64,000 nt of DNA from Bactrocera neohumeralis (GCF_024586455.1 NW_026089624.1:13049341-13113340); one strand, 5' to 3'. Counted from the stretch's first letter, positions 20,801-32,480 are shown. A program made the numbers and translations. The notes: generated by a model not told the origin, from the letters alone.

Positions 20801-22311
20801 CCATATTAAGGAGCGAAAATTCGGTGTGGGATTCATGCTGGGAGAGAGACTCTATCACGATGTCAAAATCGTGCTTGGTGACTTTAACGTCAGGGTGGGC
20901 AAGGAAGGTATCTTTGGCACAACTGTCAGTAAATTCAGCCTCCACGAATGGGTTGAGGCTGACCGATTTTGCCGGAGCCCGAAATATAGATATCTGTAGT
21001 ACTAGATTCCAGCGTAGAAAAATTCTCCAAGCTACCTGGCTGTCTTCGGATCTACACACCACCAACCCGATCGATCATGTTGTGATAGACGGAAGACACG
21101 TCTCCAGTGTTTTAGATGTGCGTACGTTCTGAGGTCCTAATATCGACTCGGACCACAATCTTGTTGCAGCCAAGATTCGCACCCGCCTCTGTGCAGTAAC
21201 AAACGCACGTCAACAAACACAAGGAAGGTTCGACGTCGAGAAGCTGCAATTAAAACAGATAGCCGAACGATTTTCTACTCGACTTGCACTCCTGCTCTCT
21301 GAGAGCACTCGTCAACACCTCGGTATAAGGGAACTGTCGGACGGCATTTCAAGCTCCTTACGTACAGCTTCAACTGAAACCATTGCTTTTCGGAAAATGC
21401 AAAAAAACAGCTGGTACGACGAGGAGTGCCGTGTTGCAGCGGAGAAAAAACAGGCTACCTACTTCGCACCGTTACGATCGACCACAACACGTGCGGGATG
21501 GGATAGGTACCGAGAGTTGAAGAGAGAAGCGATACGAAGACAAGCTTGACAAACTAGCCGATAGGGGTAATTCTCGAAAATTCTACGAAAAGATGCGGCG
21601 ACTAACAGAAAGTTTCACGACCGGAGCATACTCTTGTAGAACCCCCAAAACCTGCTGACTGGCAGTGAAAATATAACGACAGGAGAAGGCTAACCCGATT
21701 CACCAATCGATGACGATGGAGCAGACTTTCCATTGCCCGACCAAGAAGAAGTTCGAATAGCAATTACCCGTCTGAAGAACAACAAAGCGGCGGGAGCCAA
21801 TGAAGGACCTCTCGGAGCCGTTCGATACCAAAGGAGGTTTCAGACGTGGCGACTCCCTTTCGTGTGACTTTTTCAACCTGTTTCTGGAGAAAATAATTCT
21901 AACTGCAGAACTAAACAGAGAAGGTACTATCTTCTATAAGAGTGTACAGCAGCTGGTGTACGCCAATGATATTGATAACATTGGCCTCGACACCCGCGCC
22001 ATTAATTCTGCTTTCTACAGAATGCATATGGCAGCGAAGGAAATGGGTCCAGTGGTGAACGAGGGCACGACGAAATATCTCCTGTCATCAAACAAACAGT
22101 CGTCGCACTCTCGACTTGGGTCTCACGTCACTGTTGACAGTCATAACTTTGAAGTCGTAGATAAATTCGTATATCTTGGAACCAGAATCAACACCAACAA
22201 CAACATCAGCCTCGAAGTTCAACGCAGGATAACTCTTGCAAACAGGTGCTGCTTCAGACTAAGTAGGCAATTGAGAAGTAAAATCCTCTCTCGATGAACA
22301 AATACCAAACT
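20801..22311 (+). pseudogene. RTE-like retrotransposon, 5' part (copy 2)
   Basis: It starts inside the endonuclease (GGCCATATTAAGGAGCGAAA, as in the other copies) and reads KSCLVTLTSG, HVVIDGRHVSSVLDVR, NSWYDEECRVAAEKK, then the RT with FDTKGGFRRGDSLSCDFFN. The catalytic box reads VYANDID instead of AYADDID, so the first Asp is Asn. Several deletions remove the region between about 21660 and 21800, including RT motif A, and TGA or TAG codons are frequent. The element continues after a 485 bp DNA insertion, at 22803. Confidence 0.87.
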
Positions 22312-22317
22312 CTATAA

Positions 22318-22802
22318 TAGCATTGGCAGACGGCAGCGTTAAACCAGATTAATTGCATTTTTCGGGATTAATTCAAGAGTTACCACAGCTAACTCCGTTG
22401 CTGAATCCAAAAATAACTCTCAAAATTTTTAGGGAGTTTGTGAGATTTTCGTTGGCAACATTGTTAAAAATGGCCAATTTTCATCTATTGTGAATGAAAT
22501 ACAAGCAACCCTGACAGCTGTTTATCAAATTCTCAATATAATATCAATAAAACTTCTATGTTATGATGCAGCTTTAAAAATAATGTGTTGATATGTTTTT
22601 GTAATAAAAAATGGTTTGGTAAAAATTGGTCGGCTAACAACCGTAATGTTTATCTTCTACCAATTTTCATTGAAAATATTATAAAAAGGACAATAAGCTG
22701 TTTATGAGAGTTTCAAACTCGCATAGCTGCCGTCTGTCACCTACAAGTTTGGATCTGATTAAGTGCGCAGTTAATCCGGATTAACGCTTCCGTCTGTCAA
22801 GG
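22318..22802. mobile_element. Non-autonomous DNA element with about 35 bp terminal inverted repeats
   Basis: It interrupts RTE copy 2, whose sequence is continuous across it when removed. CTATAA is present on both sides (22312-22317 and 22803-22808), a likely target duplication. The left end CATTGGCAGACGGCAGCGTT and the right end, inverted, CCTTGACAGACGGAAGCGTT match over about 29 of 35 positions. An inner copy of the motif (GCTGCCGTCTGTC) lies near 22726-22738. The interior is AT-rich and encodes nothing. I do not recognise the superfamily. Confidence 0.75.
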
Positions 22803-22985
22803 CTATAAGTCACTCCTTATTCCCGTTCTGCTTTAAGGTGCAGAGTCATGGACGATGACAACATCTGTTGAGCCGACATTAAGAGTTTTCGAGAGAAAGG
22901 TTCTGCGAAAGATTTATGGCCCTTTGCGCCTTGGCAACGGCGAATATCGCATTCGATGGAACGATGAGCTGTATGAGATATACGT
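22803..22985 (+). pseudogene. RTE-like retrotransposon, continuation of copy 2
   Basis: It resumes at KSLLIPVLL-like sequence after the inserted DNA element and reads LRVFERKVLRKIYGPLRLGNGEYRI and RWNDELYEIY. It stops abruptly at 22985, where Helitron coding sequence begins, so the 3' end of this RTE copy is missing. Confidence 0.87.
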
Positions 22986-22987
22986 GG

Positions 22988-24370
22988 ACAAACACAGGAT
23001 AAATGGACCTTGCGGACTTTTTAACTACAATTCACCCTGTATAATCGACGGCAAGTGTTGCATTGTATTGTCGGCGATTAGTTGCGGACAATGGGCGATC
23101 GGTAGTTGTAAATGTAAGAGGGCAAACTGTTGATGTAAATTGTGGATTGTGCCATACTCGCCAATGTTATCCAAAGCTTTTCAGACTCATATCAATGTGA
23201 AATATTGAAACACTTTGAAGTCGATAAAGTACGTATGTAAATATGTTAACAAAGGTAGAGTTATGGCTGTTTTCGCAGTAGGAACACCAGTTGAGAGACA
23301 TCTAAATGTATTCGCTTCAGACGCTCTGGGTTGGTCAACACAGTATATCCAAATAACGATGAATGTTATTCTTTGCAATTGTTATTGGTGAATGTTCGTG
23401 TTCCGACATCGTTTAAACAACTAAGAACAGTTAATAGAGAGCTGTGTGCGATTTACCGTGAGGCATGCCAACTAAGACATTTACTTGAAAACGATTCGCA
23501 CTGGGATGATACACTCAAGGATTCCGTAATATCTTCATCGCCGCATCAAATTCGTGCATGTTTTCCTCGAATCCGAAACATTTGTTGGTTAAGTATATAG
23601 ATGACATGCCTGAGGATATTTTGCATCTTATTATCATGTTTGGGAGTGACAGCACCTAATCGTCCTGTATACGATGCATTAAAGAACAACAGTACGACAT
23701 TGAAACATTGGCCGAAACAGTTCGCACAAATGTTCCACATGGAAGGATCATCGTGACAACCAAAATATTTTCGGTGGGGCCATGATTCTGTTGTCAGGTG
23801 ATTTTTGTCAGACACTTCCCGTTATTCCCCGATCAACTGTTGCTCATGAACTAAATGCATGCCTAAAATCGTCAAATTTGTGGGAGTACGTAAAGACACT
23901 CCAATTAACAACTATTATGCGAGCATTTTTAATGGAACAAGATGAAACTGCAAATTTGTTTGGGAAGAAGTCGAAAAATAAAGATGTTGAGGATCTCAAT
24001 GCAACCATTCAGAGTTTTCTTCAAGGACAGTTGGTTTCCTTAAAATCAGTCACTGGAATTGCCTGGATTACCACCTCACAATTTTCAGTTAAAAGTAGGA
24101 TCAGTTGGCATCATGCTGTGAAACATTAATCAATCTCGACTAGGCAATGGAACCAAACTGTGAAATAGCTGGTGAATAACGTCATTGACTCAACAATAAT
24201 AGAGGAAAATACAAAGAAGAAGATATCGTTATCCCGTGGATACCATTCGAGTTTAAACACTTCCAATTTCCAGTACGTCTGGCTTTCACGATGATCATAA
24301 ATAAATTGCAAGGGCAATTTTAAGAAGTTTGCTGTTTAGCGCATGGAAAGTTATACGTCGCGTGCTCGCG
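22988..24370 (+). pseudogene. Helitron RepHel protein fragments (helicase)
   Basis: Blocks typical of Helitron helicases occur in order but in changing frames. They are GPCGLFNYNSPCIIDGKC (23000-23060), VPYSPMLSKAFQTHINV and KSIKYVCKYVNKG (23150-23260), LLLVNVRVPTSFKQLRTV and LENDSHWDDTL (23370-23520), ILLSGDFCQTLPVIPRST (23785-23840, helicase motif II region), LNACLKSSNLWEYVKTLQL (23850-23910), and LAFTMIINKLQGQF then AHGKLYVACSRVGSP (24280-24375). Frameshifts and deletions break it, including the segment holding the Walker A motif. Confidence 0.87.
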
Positions 24371-24710
24371 AGTCGGAAGCCCGTACTCTTTGTTTATTTA
24401 GGCACCACATAACAAAACAAAAATATAGTTTATAAGACAGCTTTAAACTGATTAACAGACTGTATTATATCAACGTACGTCTGTTAATATCAAATTTAAA
24501 CCTTATAAATAACCAGACTTTCAGAAAAACTCTGTTTTGTATGTAAGAAACCTGATGTGTCGAAAATAATAATAAAAATGCATGCTTCATTCAAACAATG
24601 CTTTTTTTACTAAATACGGATTCGCTTTTTTGGTTTTAAAATTATTTTAAAAAAATTTTAGGTCTCTTATCTATCGATAGAAGCAGTACGAAATCTGCCG
24701 AGCCAGCTAG
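22988..24710 (+). mobile_element. Helitron remnant with 3' terminus
   Basis: It runs from a middle part of the RepHel coding region to a recognisable 3' end. At 24683-24698 GCAG and CTGC form a small hairpin, and CTAG follows at 24707-24710, then T. The spacing and neighbouring bases resemble the Helitron end at 636-664, so both are probably one family. About 300 bases between the helicase and the terminus are AT-rich. Confidence 0.8.
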
Positions 24711-25862
24711 TTGAAAATAAAGCTTTGATGCGATGCAATGCAACGACAGCTTGCTAATACCCAGCGAAGAAATCACTAGAAAATAAAAATGGCTGAACCT
24801 CTTCATGAGGTGACGCCGAGAAACAGTTTCAGCTCATTTAGAGCAAATAAAATAAGAGAATTAGAAATAACTAATTCACTTATAAATGAAAGGCTTAAAA
24901 CTTTGGAAGCGATGAGTAATCAGTTACATTCATATATGTATATAACATAGCGAAACGAAAAACTAAAAACGAAACGAAAAAGCAAAACCTTCTAGTATGA
25001 ATGTTGATCAAATATGTGAAACTGATACCCATCTCCTATTATAATAAACGATTTAAAGAATTTTAATAATTTACATTCAGATATTAAAACTCTGATAAGT
25101 AACAACTTTTTAATCAAGCTTTTGAGCAACGGCGCCTACAAACCTAATGTCTTTGATATAAATTATTATCGCACAACAACAAAATTCTTATCAAATGAAA
25201 ATATACCTGGTTTAGCTACGAGAGCAGCTACATAATAGGCCAATAAAGGTAATGATAAAAAATTTACACCACCTATGTAATACACAATCCATTTTTAATG
25301 ATCTAAAATTTCAAAACGTTAATGCCTTAAATGCATTTAAGAAGCTTAAATAGAAAACTAAAGAGCCGCTAGAAAAGTTTTTAGTAGTATTTAATGTTAC
25401 CGAGGTACCGTTGTCAAAGTTGAGCTTATTAAAGCATCCAAATTAATTCCACAGTGCAATAACTGTCAAGCTTTTGGATATACAGAAAACTCCTGTGGTA
25501 AGCCTTCGAGGTGTGCGGAATGGTGAGGCAAACATCCTACTACTGAATGCAGCAAAGCTGAAAACGTTCCTGCTAAATGTTGTAACTGCGGCGATTCTCA
25601 TCCTGCAAGCTACCGTGGTTGTGTCGTTGCAAAAGAACTGCAAAAACTTAGAGACAAAAATAATGGTAATTCAGTTGAGGAGAATGCCAATGCCCCAACG
25701 AACAAACCCATTGTGAACACAGATGAAGTAAAATCCCTTCCTTCCGTTTCTAAAGTTACATTTGCGCAAATGGCTAAGCAAGGTCATACAAATACAATTA
25801 AAAAAAGTAGTCCGTTATCCCAATTTTTGAATAAACTAAATAGGCTAGAGAACTATCAATCA
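24711..25862 (+). pseudogene. Jockey-clade ORF1, copy 1
   Basis: ORF1 (Gag-like) binds RNA. An ATG at 24789 starts MAEPLHEVTPRNSF. After a stop near 24945 the frame resumes at PIIINDLKNFNNLHSDIKTL and LSNGAYKPNVFDINYYRTTTKFL (about 25035-25200), then CNNCQAFGYTENSCGKPSRC and CCNCGDSHPASYRGC zinc knuckles (about 25450-25630). It ends with LPSVSKVTFAQMAKQG and NRLENYQS at 25862, where an RTE-like fragment begins. The Helitron ends just before it, so the 5' edge is uncertain. Stops and frameshifts inactivate it. Confidence 0.8.
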
Positions 25863-26838
25863 GTGCAAAAGAACAGCTGGTACGACGAGGAGTGCCGTGT
25901 TGCAGCGGAGAAAAAACACGTGCGGGATGGGATAGATACCAAGAGTTGAAGAAGGAAGCGAGGCGCATTTGCAGACAGAAAAAGAAAGAGCCCGAAATGC
26001 GTGAGTACGAAGAGCTTGATAAACTGACCGACAGGGGTAATTTTCGTAAATTCTAAATGCGGCGGCTTACAGAGGGTTTCAAGACCAGAGCATACTCTTG
26101 TAGAACCTCAAAGATGATCTAGTCACCGATGCCCAGAGCATACTTAAATTATGGAGGGAACACTTCTCCAGCCTGCTGAATGGCAGTGAACGTACAACGC
26201 CAGGAGAAGGCGAACCCGATTCCCCAATCGAAGACGATGGAGCAGACGTTCCATTGCCCGACCATGAAGATGTTCGAATAGCAATGTCAGCCTTTGAATC
26301 CAAGGCAGTATAACTCTTGCTAACAGGTGCTACTTCCGATGGAGTCGGCAATTGTGAAGTAAAGTCCTGTCTCGACGAACAAAAACCAAACTCTATAAGT
26401 CACTCATAATTTTCGTCCTGCTATATGGTGCAGAAACTCTGACGATGACAACAAATAATGAGTCGACGTTGCGAGTTTTCGAGAGAAAAGTTCTGCGAAA
26501 GATTTATGGTCCTTTGCGGGTTGGCCACGGCTAATACCGCATTCGATGGAACGATGAGCTCTATGAGATATATGACGACATTGACATAGGTCAGCGAATT
26601 AAAAGACAGTGGCTACGCTGGCTAGGTCATGTTGTCCGAATGGACGAAAACACTCCAGCTCTGAAAGTATTCGGCGCAGTAGCCACCGGGGGCAGCAGAG
26701 GAAGACCAGGTGGAGAAGGACCTGGCTTCGCTTGGAATATCCAATTGGCGCCACGTAGCGAAAAGAAGAAACGACTGGCGCGCTGTTGTTAACTCTGCTA
26801 TAATCGCGTAAGCGATGTCTACGCCAATTTAGAAGAAC
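25863..26838 (+). pseudogene. RTE-like retrotransposon, internally deleted (copy 3)
   Basis: It starts at QKNSWYDEECRVAAEKK, passes CRQKKKEPEMREYEELDKL and LKLWREHFSSLLNGSERTT, and after HEDVRIAM jumps to sequence from near the 3' end, so most of the RT is deleted near 26284. The rest reads LRVFERKVLRKIYGPLRVGHG and DENTPALKVFGAV before the family's GTCTACGCCAATT tail. Jockey ORF1 sequence lies on both sides. Confidence 0.85.
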
Positions 26839-27975
26839 AAGATGAAGATGAGCTAACTAAAGAAACTGAGTGGATACTCAAAAAGAAGCGCTCTTCTGAA
26901 AAACGCAAAGCTGATACTTCTCCAACAATTAATAACGTGCGAAAAATAAAAATAAAGAGCAGGCGACCAACAATGATACTACACCCCACCGGCCACCTCC
27001 TATTATAATAAACGATTTAAAGATTTTTAATAACTTACATTCTAATATTAAAACTCTAATAAGTAACAATTTTTTAATCAAGCTTTTGAGCAACGGCGCC
27101 TACAAACTTAATGTCTTCGATACAAATTATTATCGCACAACAACAAAATTCTTAGCAAATGAAAATATACTTGGGTTAGCTACGAGAGTAGCTACATAAT
27201 AGGCCAATAAAGGTAATGATAAAAAATTTACACCACCTATGTGATACACAATCCATTTTTAATGATCTAAAATTTCAAAACGTTAATATCTTAAATGAAA
27301 TTAATAAGCTTAAATAGAAGAGTAAAGAACCGCTAGATATGTTTTTAGTAATATTTAATGCTGCCGAGGTACCGTTTTCAAAGTTGAGCTTATTAAAGCA
27401 TCTAAATTAATTCCACAGTGCAATAACTGTCAAGCTTTTGGATACACAAAAAACTCCTGTGGTAAGCCTTAAGGTGTGAGGAATGTGGAGGCAAACATCC
27501 TACTACTGAATGCAGCAAAGCTGAAAAAGTTCCTGCTAAATGTTGTAACTGCGGTGATTCTCATCCTGCAAGCTACCGTGGTTGTGTCGTTGCAAAAGAA
27601 CTGCAAAAACTTAGAGATAAAAATAATGGTAATTCAGGTAGGGGAACAAAACAATTGTGAACACAGGTGAAGTAAAATCCCTTCCTTCCGTTTCTAAAGT
27701 TACATTTGCGCAAATGGCTAAGTAAGGTCATACAAATACAATTAAAAAAATTAGTCAGTTATCCCAAAATTTGTATAAACTAAACGAGGAATAGAAACTA
27801 TTTAAGTCGTTTTATCAACGGCTCAACGCCCTTGAATACCATCTACTGTTCATTGATGAACAGTAACTCTTTCAGAATAATGCTATGATGGAACGCTAAT
27901 GGTCGTTTAACTATAACCAAAGGTCGAGAACTTCTCAAAGCTATACATTCAAAGAATGTGTGTTCAGCATCGTCT
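26839..27975 (+). pseudogene. Jockey-clade ORF1, copy 2, with the start of ORF2
   Basis: A direct repeat of copy 1, starting further upstream in ORF1 (EDELTKETEWILKKKRSSEKRKAD). It has the same PIIINDLKIFNNLHSNIKTL domain and zinc knuckles (CCNCGDSHPASYRGC near 27540-27590), interrupted by stops, and continues to WNANGRLTITKGRELLKAI near 27890-27950. That resembles the first residues of a Jockey ORF2 endonuclease. It breaks off near 27975. Confidence 0.78.
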
Positions 27976-28004
27976 TCTGTCGCGTCGTTGTATAGGCAAG
28001 GTCA

Positions 28005-28250
28005 ATTGGGGCATTACCGCTTGTAACTAATATTGCCTGATACTGTTCGGTAGGCTGATGCATTTTCGAGGGCTGCGGTGCGGTGCACTCTGGCCACTAT
28101 CTTACGCCGGTTTTCTTTTTTACGCGCATCTGCCCAGATCTCGGCTCCGTATAATAAGACGCTGATTGTGGTCGATATTAGGAGCTTTCTCTTTTCTTGG
28201 CGGGGGCCTCCTATGTTGGCCATTAATCGGTTCAGTTGAGAAGTGATCTT
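28005..28250 (-). pseudogene. R1-clade RT, C-terminal fragment
   Basis: The minus frame 28223-28014 reads MANIGGPRQEKRKLL, SVLLYGAEIWADA and RTAALENASAYRTVSG, the thumb region typical of R1-clade ORF2. It could be the 3' side of the element whose 5' half is at 30640-32480, because both are on the minus strand with a Gypsy fragment between. Only about 70 residues remain. Confidence 0.7.
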
Positions 28251-28259
28251 TGCCGCCTA

Positions 28260-29219
28260 TCCTGCGGCGTGCTGGATTTGTACCCAAAACGTTAGTCTGG
28301 GGTCCAGACTCAAACAGAACATCTTTGTCGGTTAATTTTCTCAATTCTGCAGTCAATTTTGATGGATTCGGAACAAACTTTGCCAGTTACTTGCATAGAC
28401 CCAACAAACCCATTACACCATGTTTATCAGTTGGTTTCTTCATTTTAAGTATAGCTTCAATGTGCTTGTTTGCCGTATACATCTTAACGCTCGATAAAAT
28501 ATGCCCCATAAATTTGACTTCCGATTTACGATGCTGAATTTTTTCCGGGTTGAATTTAACATTATGTAAACGTGCACGCTCAAGAACAATAGCCAAGATT
28601 TTATCATGTTCCCCTTCATCTGACGCCACGATTCCAAAATCATAAAAATAAACAAAGGCTCCAGGAATATCACCAAAAATTTTAATCATGCGTCTTTGGA
28701 AAATTTCCAGAGAAATGTTCAACCCAAAAGGAAGTCTTTTGAATTTGTATCGACCAAAAGGTGTCATAAATGTTGTTAACTCGGAACTCCGTTCATCCAA
28801 CTATAATTGCCAAACCCGTTTGAGCAATCCAAAACAGTGAATATTTTTTTATATGCTAATTCCGAAGTGAAATTGTCAATAGTTGGAATCAAGAAATGTT
28901 CGCGCCTTAGGCACTTATTAAGTTTTGGTTTTGGATCCAAACAAATCCGCAAATAACCGTTTGAATTTTCTACCACTTGCAAATTATTGACCCAGTCAGT
29001 TAAGTTTTTAACTATTGTATCCGGAAAACGTTTTCGATAATGGATAACAGGTTTTAAATTTTCCTGCAAATGTATCGTTATTTGCCCGGGAATTTTTCCA
29101 AGTCCAGTGAAAACATCGTTATGTTTACTAACAAACTGGTCCCTTTCATCCGAGAATCGAATCGATTCGATATCCAGTCTTTTAATTAATCCACGTTCAC
29201 TGCATGTTTCAAGACCCAC
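28260..29219 (-). pseudogene. Mag-like Gypsy reverse transcriptase
   Basis: Frame 29219-28776 reads VFTGLGKIPGQITIHL, then WVNNLQVVENSNGYLRICLDP and REHFLIPTIDNFTSEL, the N-terminal RT motifs. Frame 28800-28387 reads TFMTPFGRYKFKRLPFGLN, then VYFYDFGIVAS in place of the YVDD box, so catalytic Asp residues are lost, and VKFMGHILSS. FVPNPSKLTAELRKLTDKD follows to about 28270. Two frames, a mutated active site and loss of RNase H make it inactive. Confidence 0.85.
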
Positions 29220-30285
29220 TATCGATTCAAATGTGCTATCAACAACAAAAGAAATCTACTATTTGCTCAAAATGAGATTTTACATCCCCAAGTTTAATAT
29301 CGACCATACCAAAAACTTTAACTTTATTATTTCTATAATCGAATACAGGGAAGTAATTTTGTTCATTGCTCATTTTGAATTTCATTTCCTTGACAATACT
29401 TAATGGAACACAGTTGACATCCGCTCCTGTATCAATTTTAAATTTAACTAGTCTACTCCCTATTTGGTATGCCTTAGTCCAACTTTTTTTATTTCGTCTG
29501 AATGAATTTATTCTAAAATTTGCATTTTTAATACTAAGTAATTTATTGATTTTTTATATTCAGGTGTATTGTCGACACTTTACCTGACAAATCAGCCCAG
29601 CTTACATTGTCAACCTGTTGTTTTTCCTTTGATTTGAATTCCGATGTACTTGCGCCCGATTTGGTTCCCTTTGTACGACTCATCTTGCGAAAGTGACCCT
29701 TTTATCGCATTGGCAAGTGGACATTTACTTTTGACTGCGTTGACTGAGTCAGTCTCACCATCTACCATAGCTGGAATCGAATGGTTTGACGTTCACATTC
29801 GGTGCTTCCAATGTTTTACACATATCAATTACACGATCCAATTTTTCATCCCGTCCGTCGAGTAATTTGTACTGAAGTTTCTTATCAAAAACCCCAGTAA
29901 AGATACGATCACGTAACATTCGATCTTCGTACGATAATTTACAAGTGTAATTGAATTCACAACGATCGATTTGGGTTCGCAGTTCGGTTAAGAATTCACT
30001 GAACGGTTGATGTTCTTTTGCACCATGTTGTTAAATTTGTGTGATTCCATTGTCAAATTCTTTTGCGGCAGACAATGTTCAATCCATCATTTGGAAACAA
30101 AGTGTTGTAAATGTTAGCGCCTTTTGTCCCAATCAACCACAGAAAAATTGATATTTTTTCTGTTCAGCCACGCTGTCCTTGTCGTTTGCCACCATGTAGA
30201 CTTGAAAATCACGTTTCCAGTTCTTCCAATCCCATGATAGATTCGCGCAACCCAATTCTCGCAATGGTTTTCGTGTATCCGCCAT
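29220..30285 (-). pseudogene. Mag-like Gypsy gag and protease
   Basis: ATG at 30285 begins MADTRKPLRELGCANLSWDW and continues DFQVYMVANDKDSVAEQKKY and FCGWLGQKAL (Gag core). Stops appear near 30065 and 30030. QPFSEFLTELRTQIDRCEF and LSYEDRMLRDRIFTGVFDKKL (about 30000-29890) follow. Near 29450-29410 the protease reads FKIDTGADVNCVPLS with the D-T-G triplet intact. A zinc knuckle is not clear. Multiple stops make it a pseudogene. Confidence 0.8.
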
Positions 30286-30564
30286 TCTTGAAAATAACCC
30301 AGCTTATGCGACTCAATCCATCAAATTTTACATCAATTTTCTCTTTCTGGCGTTGCTTTACCCGAAGAATGTACTTCTTTGCCCGATGATTAATTTTGTT
30401 GATGATTTTTTTTTCCGATGAAATTGTTGTTTGCTTGACAACGTTAACTGTATTTCCCATTGCACGTTGCAATACAGTGGCCCGATAATAAAATTCAGAA
30501 ATTTTCAGAATTATTCCAAATTTTGCATTCAAATTATGTTTTTAGTAAAATAGTTCTTATTTTA

Positions 30565-30577
30565 ACTTCTGACACCA
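30565..30577 (-). other. tRNA-Leu primer binding site, mag-like Gypsy
   Basis: On the minus strand TGGTGTCAGAAGT is complementary to the 3' end of insect tRNA-Leu with CCA. It directly follows a sequence ending TTACA, a plausible LTR end. Confidence 0.7.
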
Positions 30578-30639
30578 TGTAATAAGCCGGATATTCATTT
30601 GTTTTTGTATTCCCTATATACCATACATTTAGCAGAGCC

Positions 30640-31747
30640 CAGAAGGTCCAAAGCAGTAAAAGCATATTTTTGGGGTTTCTTTCAGACGCAGCCTGCAATT
30701 AACCCAGCCAATTTTAATGCGTGCCTGTCGCATCAGTAAGCCAGCCTTATCCTCATCGAGTGTTATATATGTCCTGACTTGCTCTCTTGTGTTAGGTGCT
30801 GTTATACTTATCGTCGAGTCTTCGAAGAAGTCCTGTAGTGCTTTTTTTTACAGCTTCTGCTACTTCCCCTTTTATTTAAAGGGATTTGAGGTCTCTAATC
30901 TCTATTGTGGCTTTTGATTTAAGGTCGGCCACAATTGCGGATTCTTGGAGGGTCGTCCTGAGTGCCTCGCAGAAACTGGCTTTTGTGGACTGTCGCTTCT
31001 CCAGCTCTATAGTAAAGCCCCGATGCTTGTTTTGCGGATCCCTTTGATTTTAACCTCTGCTTCTTTTAGATTTACCTTGCTACGAGTATTCTTGAGGACC
31101 TCGGTGTAGCTACTTCCTTATGCTGGATTAATGGTTACGGCCTCCGATTATCGTTTGGGCCTACTATTTGCTCTCTGATTTGCAGCCATATTCCTCGCTT
31201 GTTGTCTGTCTTTTTGGTTTTTGTGTTTCGTTCCTTTAATTGCGGGGGTCTTCCTTGCTTTTTAGGCAAGAATTTCTGCCACAGCCCATCGTTTTCATTT
31301 CTTGGTCACACTGTTTTTCGAGGCTCCACCGGGCTTGTCGCCGGCCGCTTCGTGGTTATTGGCTCTGGGGCCGTAATGCATCTGCTTAGAAGTCCGCGTC
31401 TGTTCTCGTTTTCTGCGATAAGCCAGTTTCTGTGGTAACTGTTGATTACGTCGAAGAGTTCGTCCAGCTGTGCCGCTCCGTTCTTGACATCCAAGCTGAC
31501 GTTCGTTTGCTTTTCCATCGCCGTCTTCATAATTTGCACGATACCCTTGCATTTTTCCACGCATTCCTGTTCTGCTCATCTCATTTGAGTAATGTACTCC
31601 TGTTGCGGTGAGTTTTGAGGTCCTTCTGTGGTGGCAACTGAAGTGCTCCAGTTTTTTCGGTTTGTTTAGGAGTGATGGTGAGTGTAGGAGATCTAAATAT
31701 CCTACTACTTCTACGAAACACGGTCCCGTATTCCTCGTCTTGGGCAT
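30640..31747 (-). pseudogene. R1/LOA-group ORF1 (Gag-like)
   Basis: ATG 31747 begins MPKTRNTGPCFVEVVGYLDL. The conserved middle, in another frame (31560-31306), reads KCKGIVQIMKTAMEKQTNVS, LDELFDVINSYHRNWLIAEN and TTKRPATSPVEP. Further on come ILVARVNLKEAEV, TIEIRDLKSL and IKIGWVNCRLRL, the RNA-recognition-like fold of this ORF1 type. ICFYCFGPSGLC then begins a zinc knuckle that is cut off. Several stops and shifts are present. Confidence 0.72.
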
Positions 31748-32480
31748 CTTTATTTAGTTGTTCTTTATGCTGTTCCTCCTGTTGGGGTTGTTGTTGTTAT
31801 TGTTGTGTATTACTTTTTGTTCTAATGGGTCTCCGCTTCAAGCCGCTATCTCCGCAAGTTGTAACAGTTGCCCTTTATGAACCCCGTGGTTATCTATGCA
31901 AGCAGGGAGGCCACGAGAGTGCTGACACAAGTCCTTATGGGAGCTTATGTTTAGAGCCAAGTTCAGGCACGAATCAGGAGCTGGTCTCAACTGAACCCAT
32001 ACGGCCAAAACATTATGGCGACATGAATTGAAGGCTCTTGACGAGGGTTTTAAGGAGACGGAAGTGAGAACAGTATTAGCCTGCCAGCTATTTTGGTAAG
32101 ATGTCCCTCTTACCTACTAAGGTGATAGAATACTGCCATCACCAGCCCTTTGTCAAATTAATCCATTATGGGTTTCCAGTATTCAATAATCAGAATTTTA
32201 CTGGCTTCGACTCTTATGGGCGCTTGCCCAGGGTTTCCGCCGACGTCTGTGCACCTTTGGTGCTGCTCGCTCTGCGATTCCCTCGTCGTTTTGTTGCCTC
32301 CCTCTCGTAGGTGGGTTCTCCCCCGGTGCAACCCCGGTGGGAGTTGTGAACGCTTATTTAAAGGCGGCATCTTCTCGCCTCTTCGACGGAGGTTCATTAG
32401 GCGCATTAGGCGTTTTGAGCCAAGCCCTTCTCTCCTGCAGCTCTTGGTCGGGGCTGCGTATTACTATTCGCAGCTAACCT
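30640..32480 (-). mobile_element. R1/LOA-group non-LTR retrotransposon, 5' part
   Basis: Right to left: 5'UTR (32480 to about 31748) and ORF1 (31747 to about 30640). A part of its 5'UTR (near 32060, TTAAAACCCTCGTCAAGAG on the minus strand) parallels that of the LOA-like element at 7080-9058. ORF2 is missing. The downstream edge lies next to the mag-like Gypsy LTR near 30600-30640. Confidence 0.65.

Larger units (their letters stand above)
28260..30600 (-). mobile_element. Mag-like Gypsy LTR retrotransposon, 5' part
   Basis: Right to left: the end of an LTR (about 30578-30600 or beyond), a tRNA-Leu primer site (30565-30577), leader, gag from ATG 30285, protease and RT up to about 28260. RNase H, integrase and the 3' LTR are absent. 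The RT subtype with PSKLTAELRKLTDK downstream, together with the Gag and protease, fits the mag group. Confidence 0.8.
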
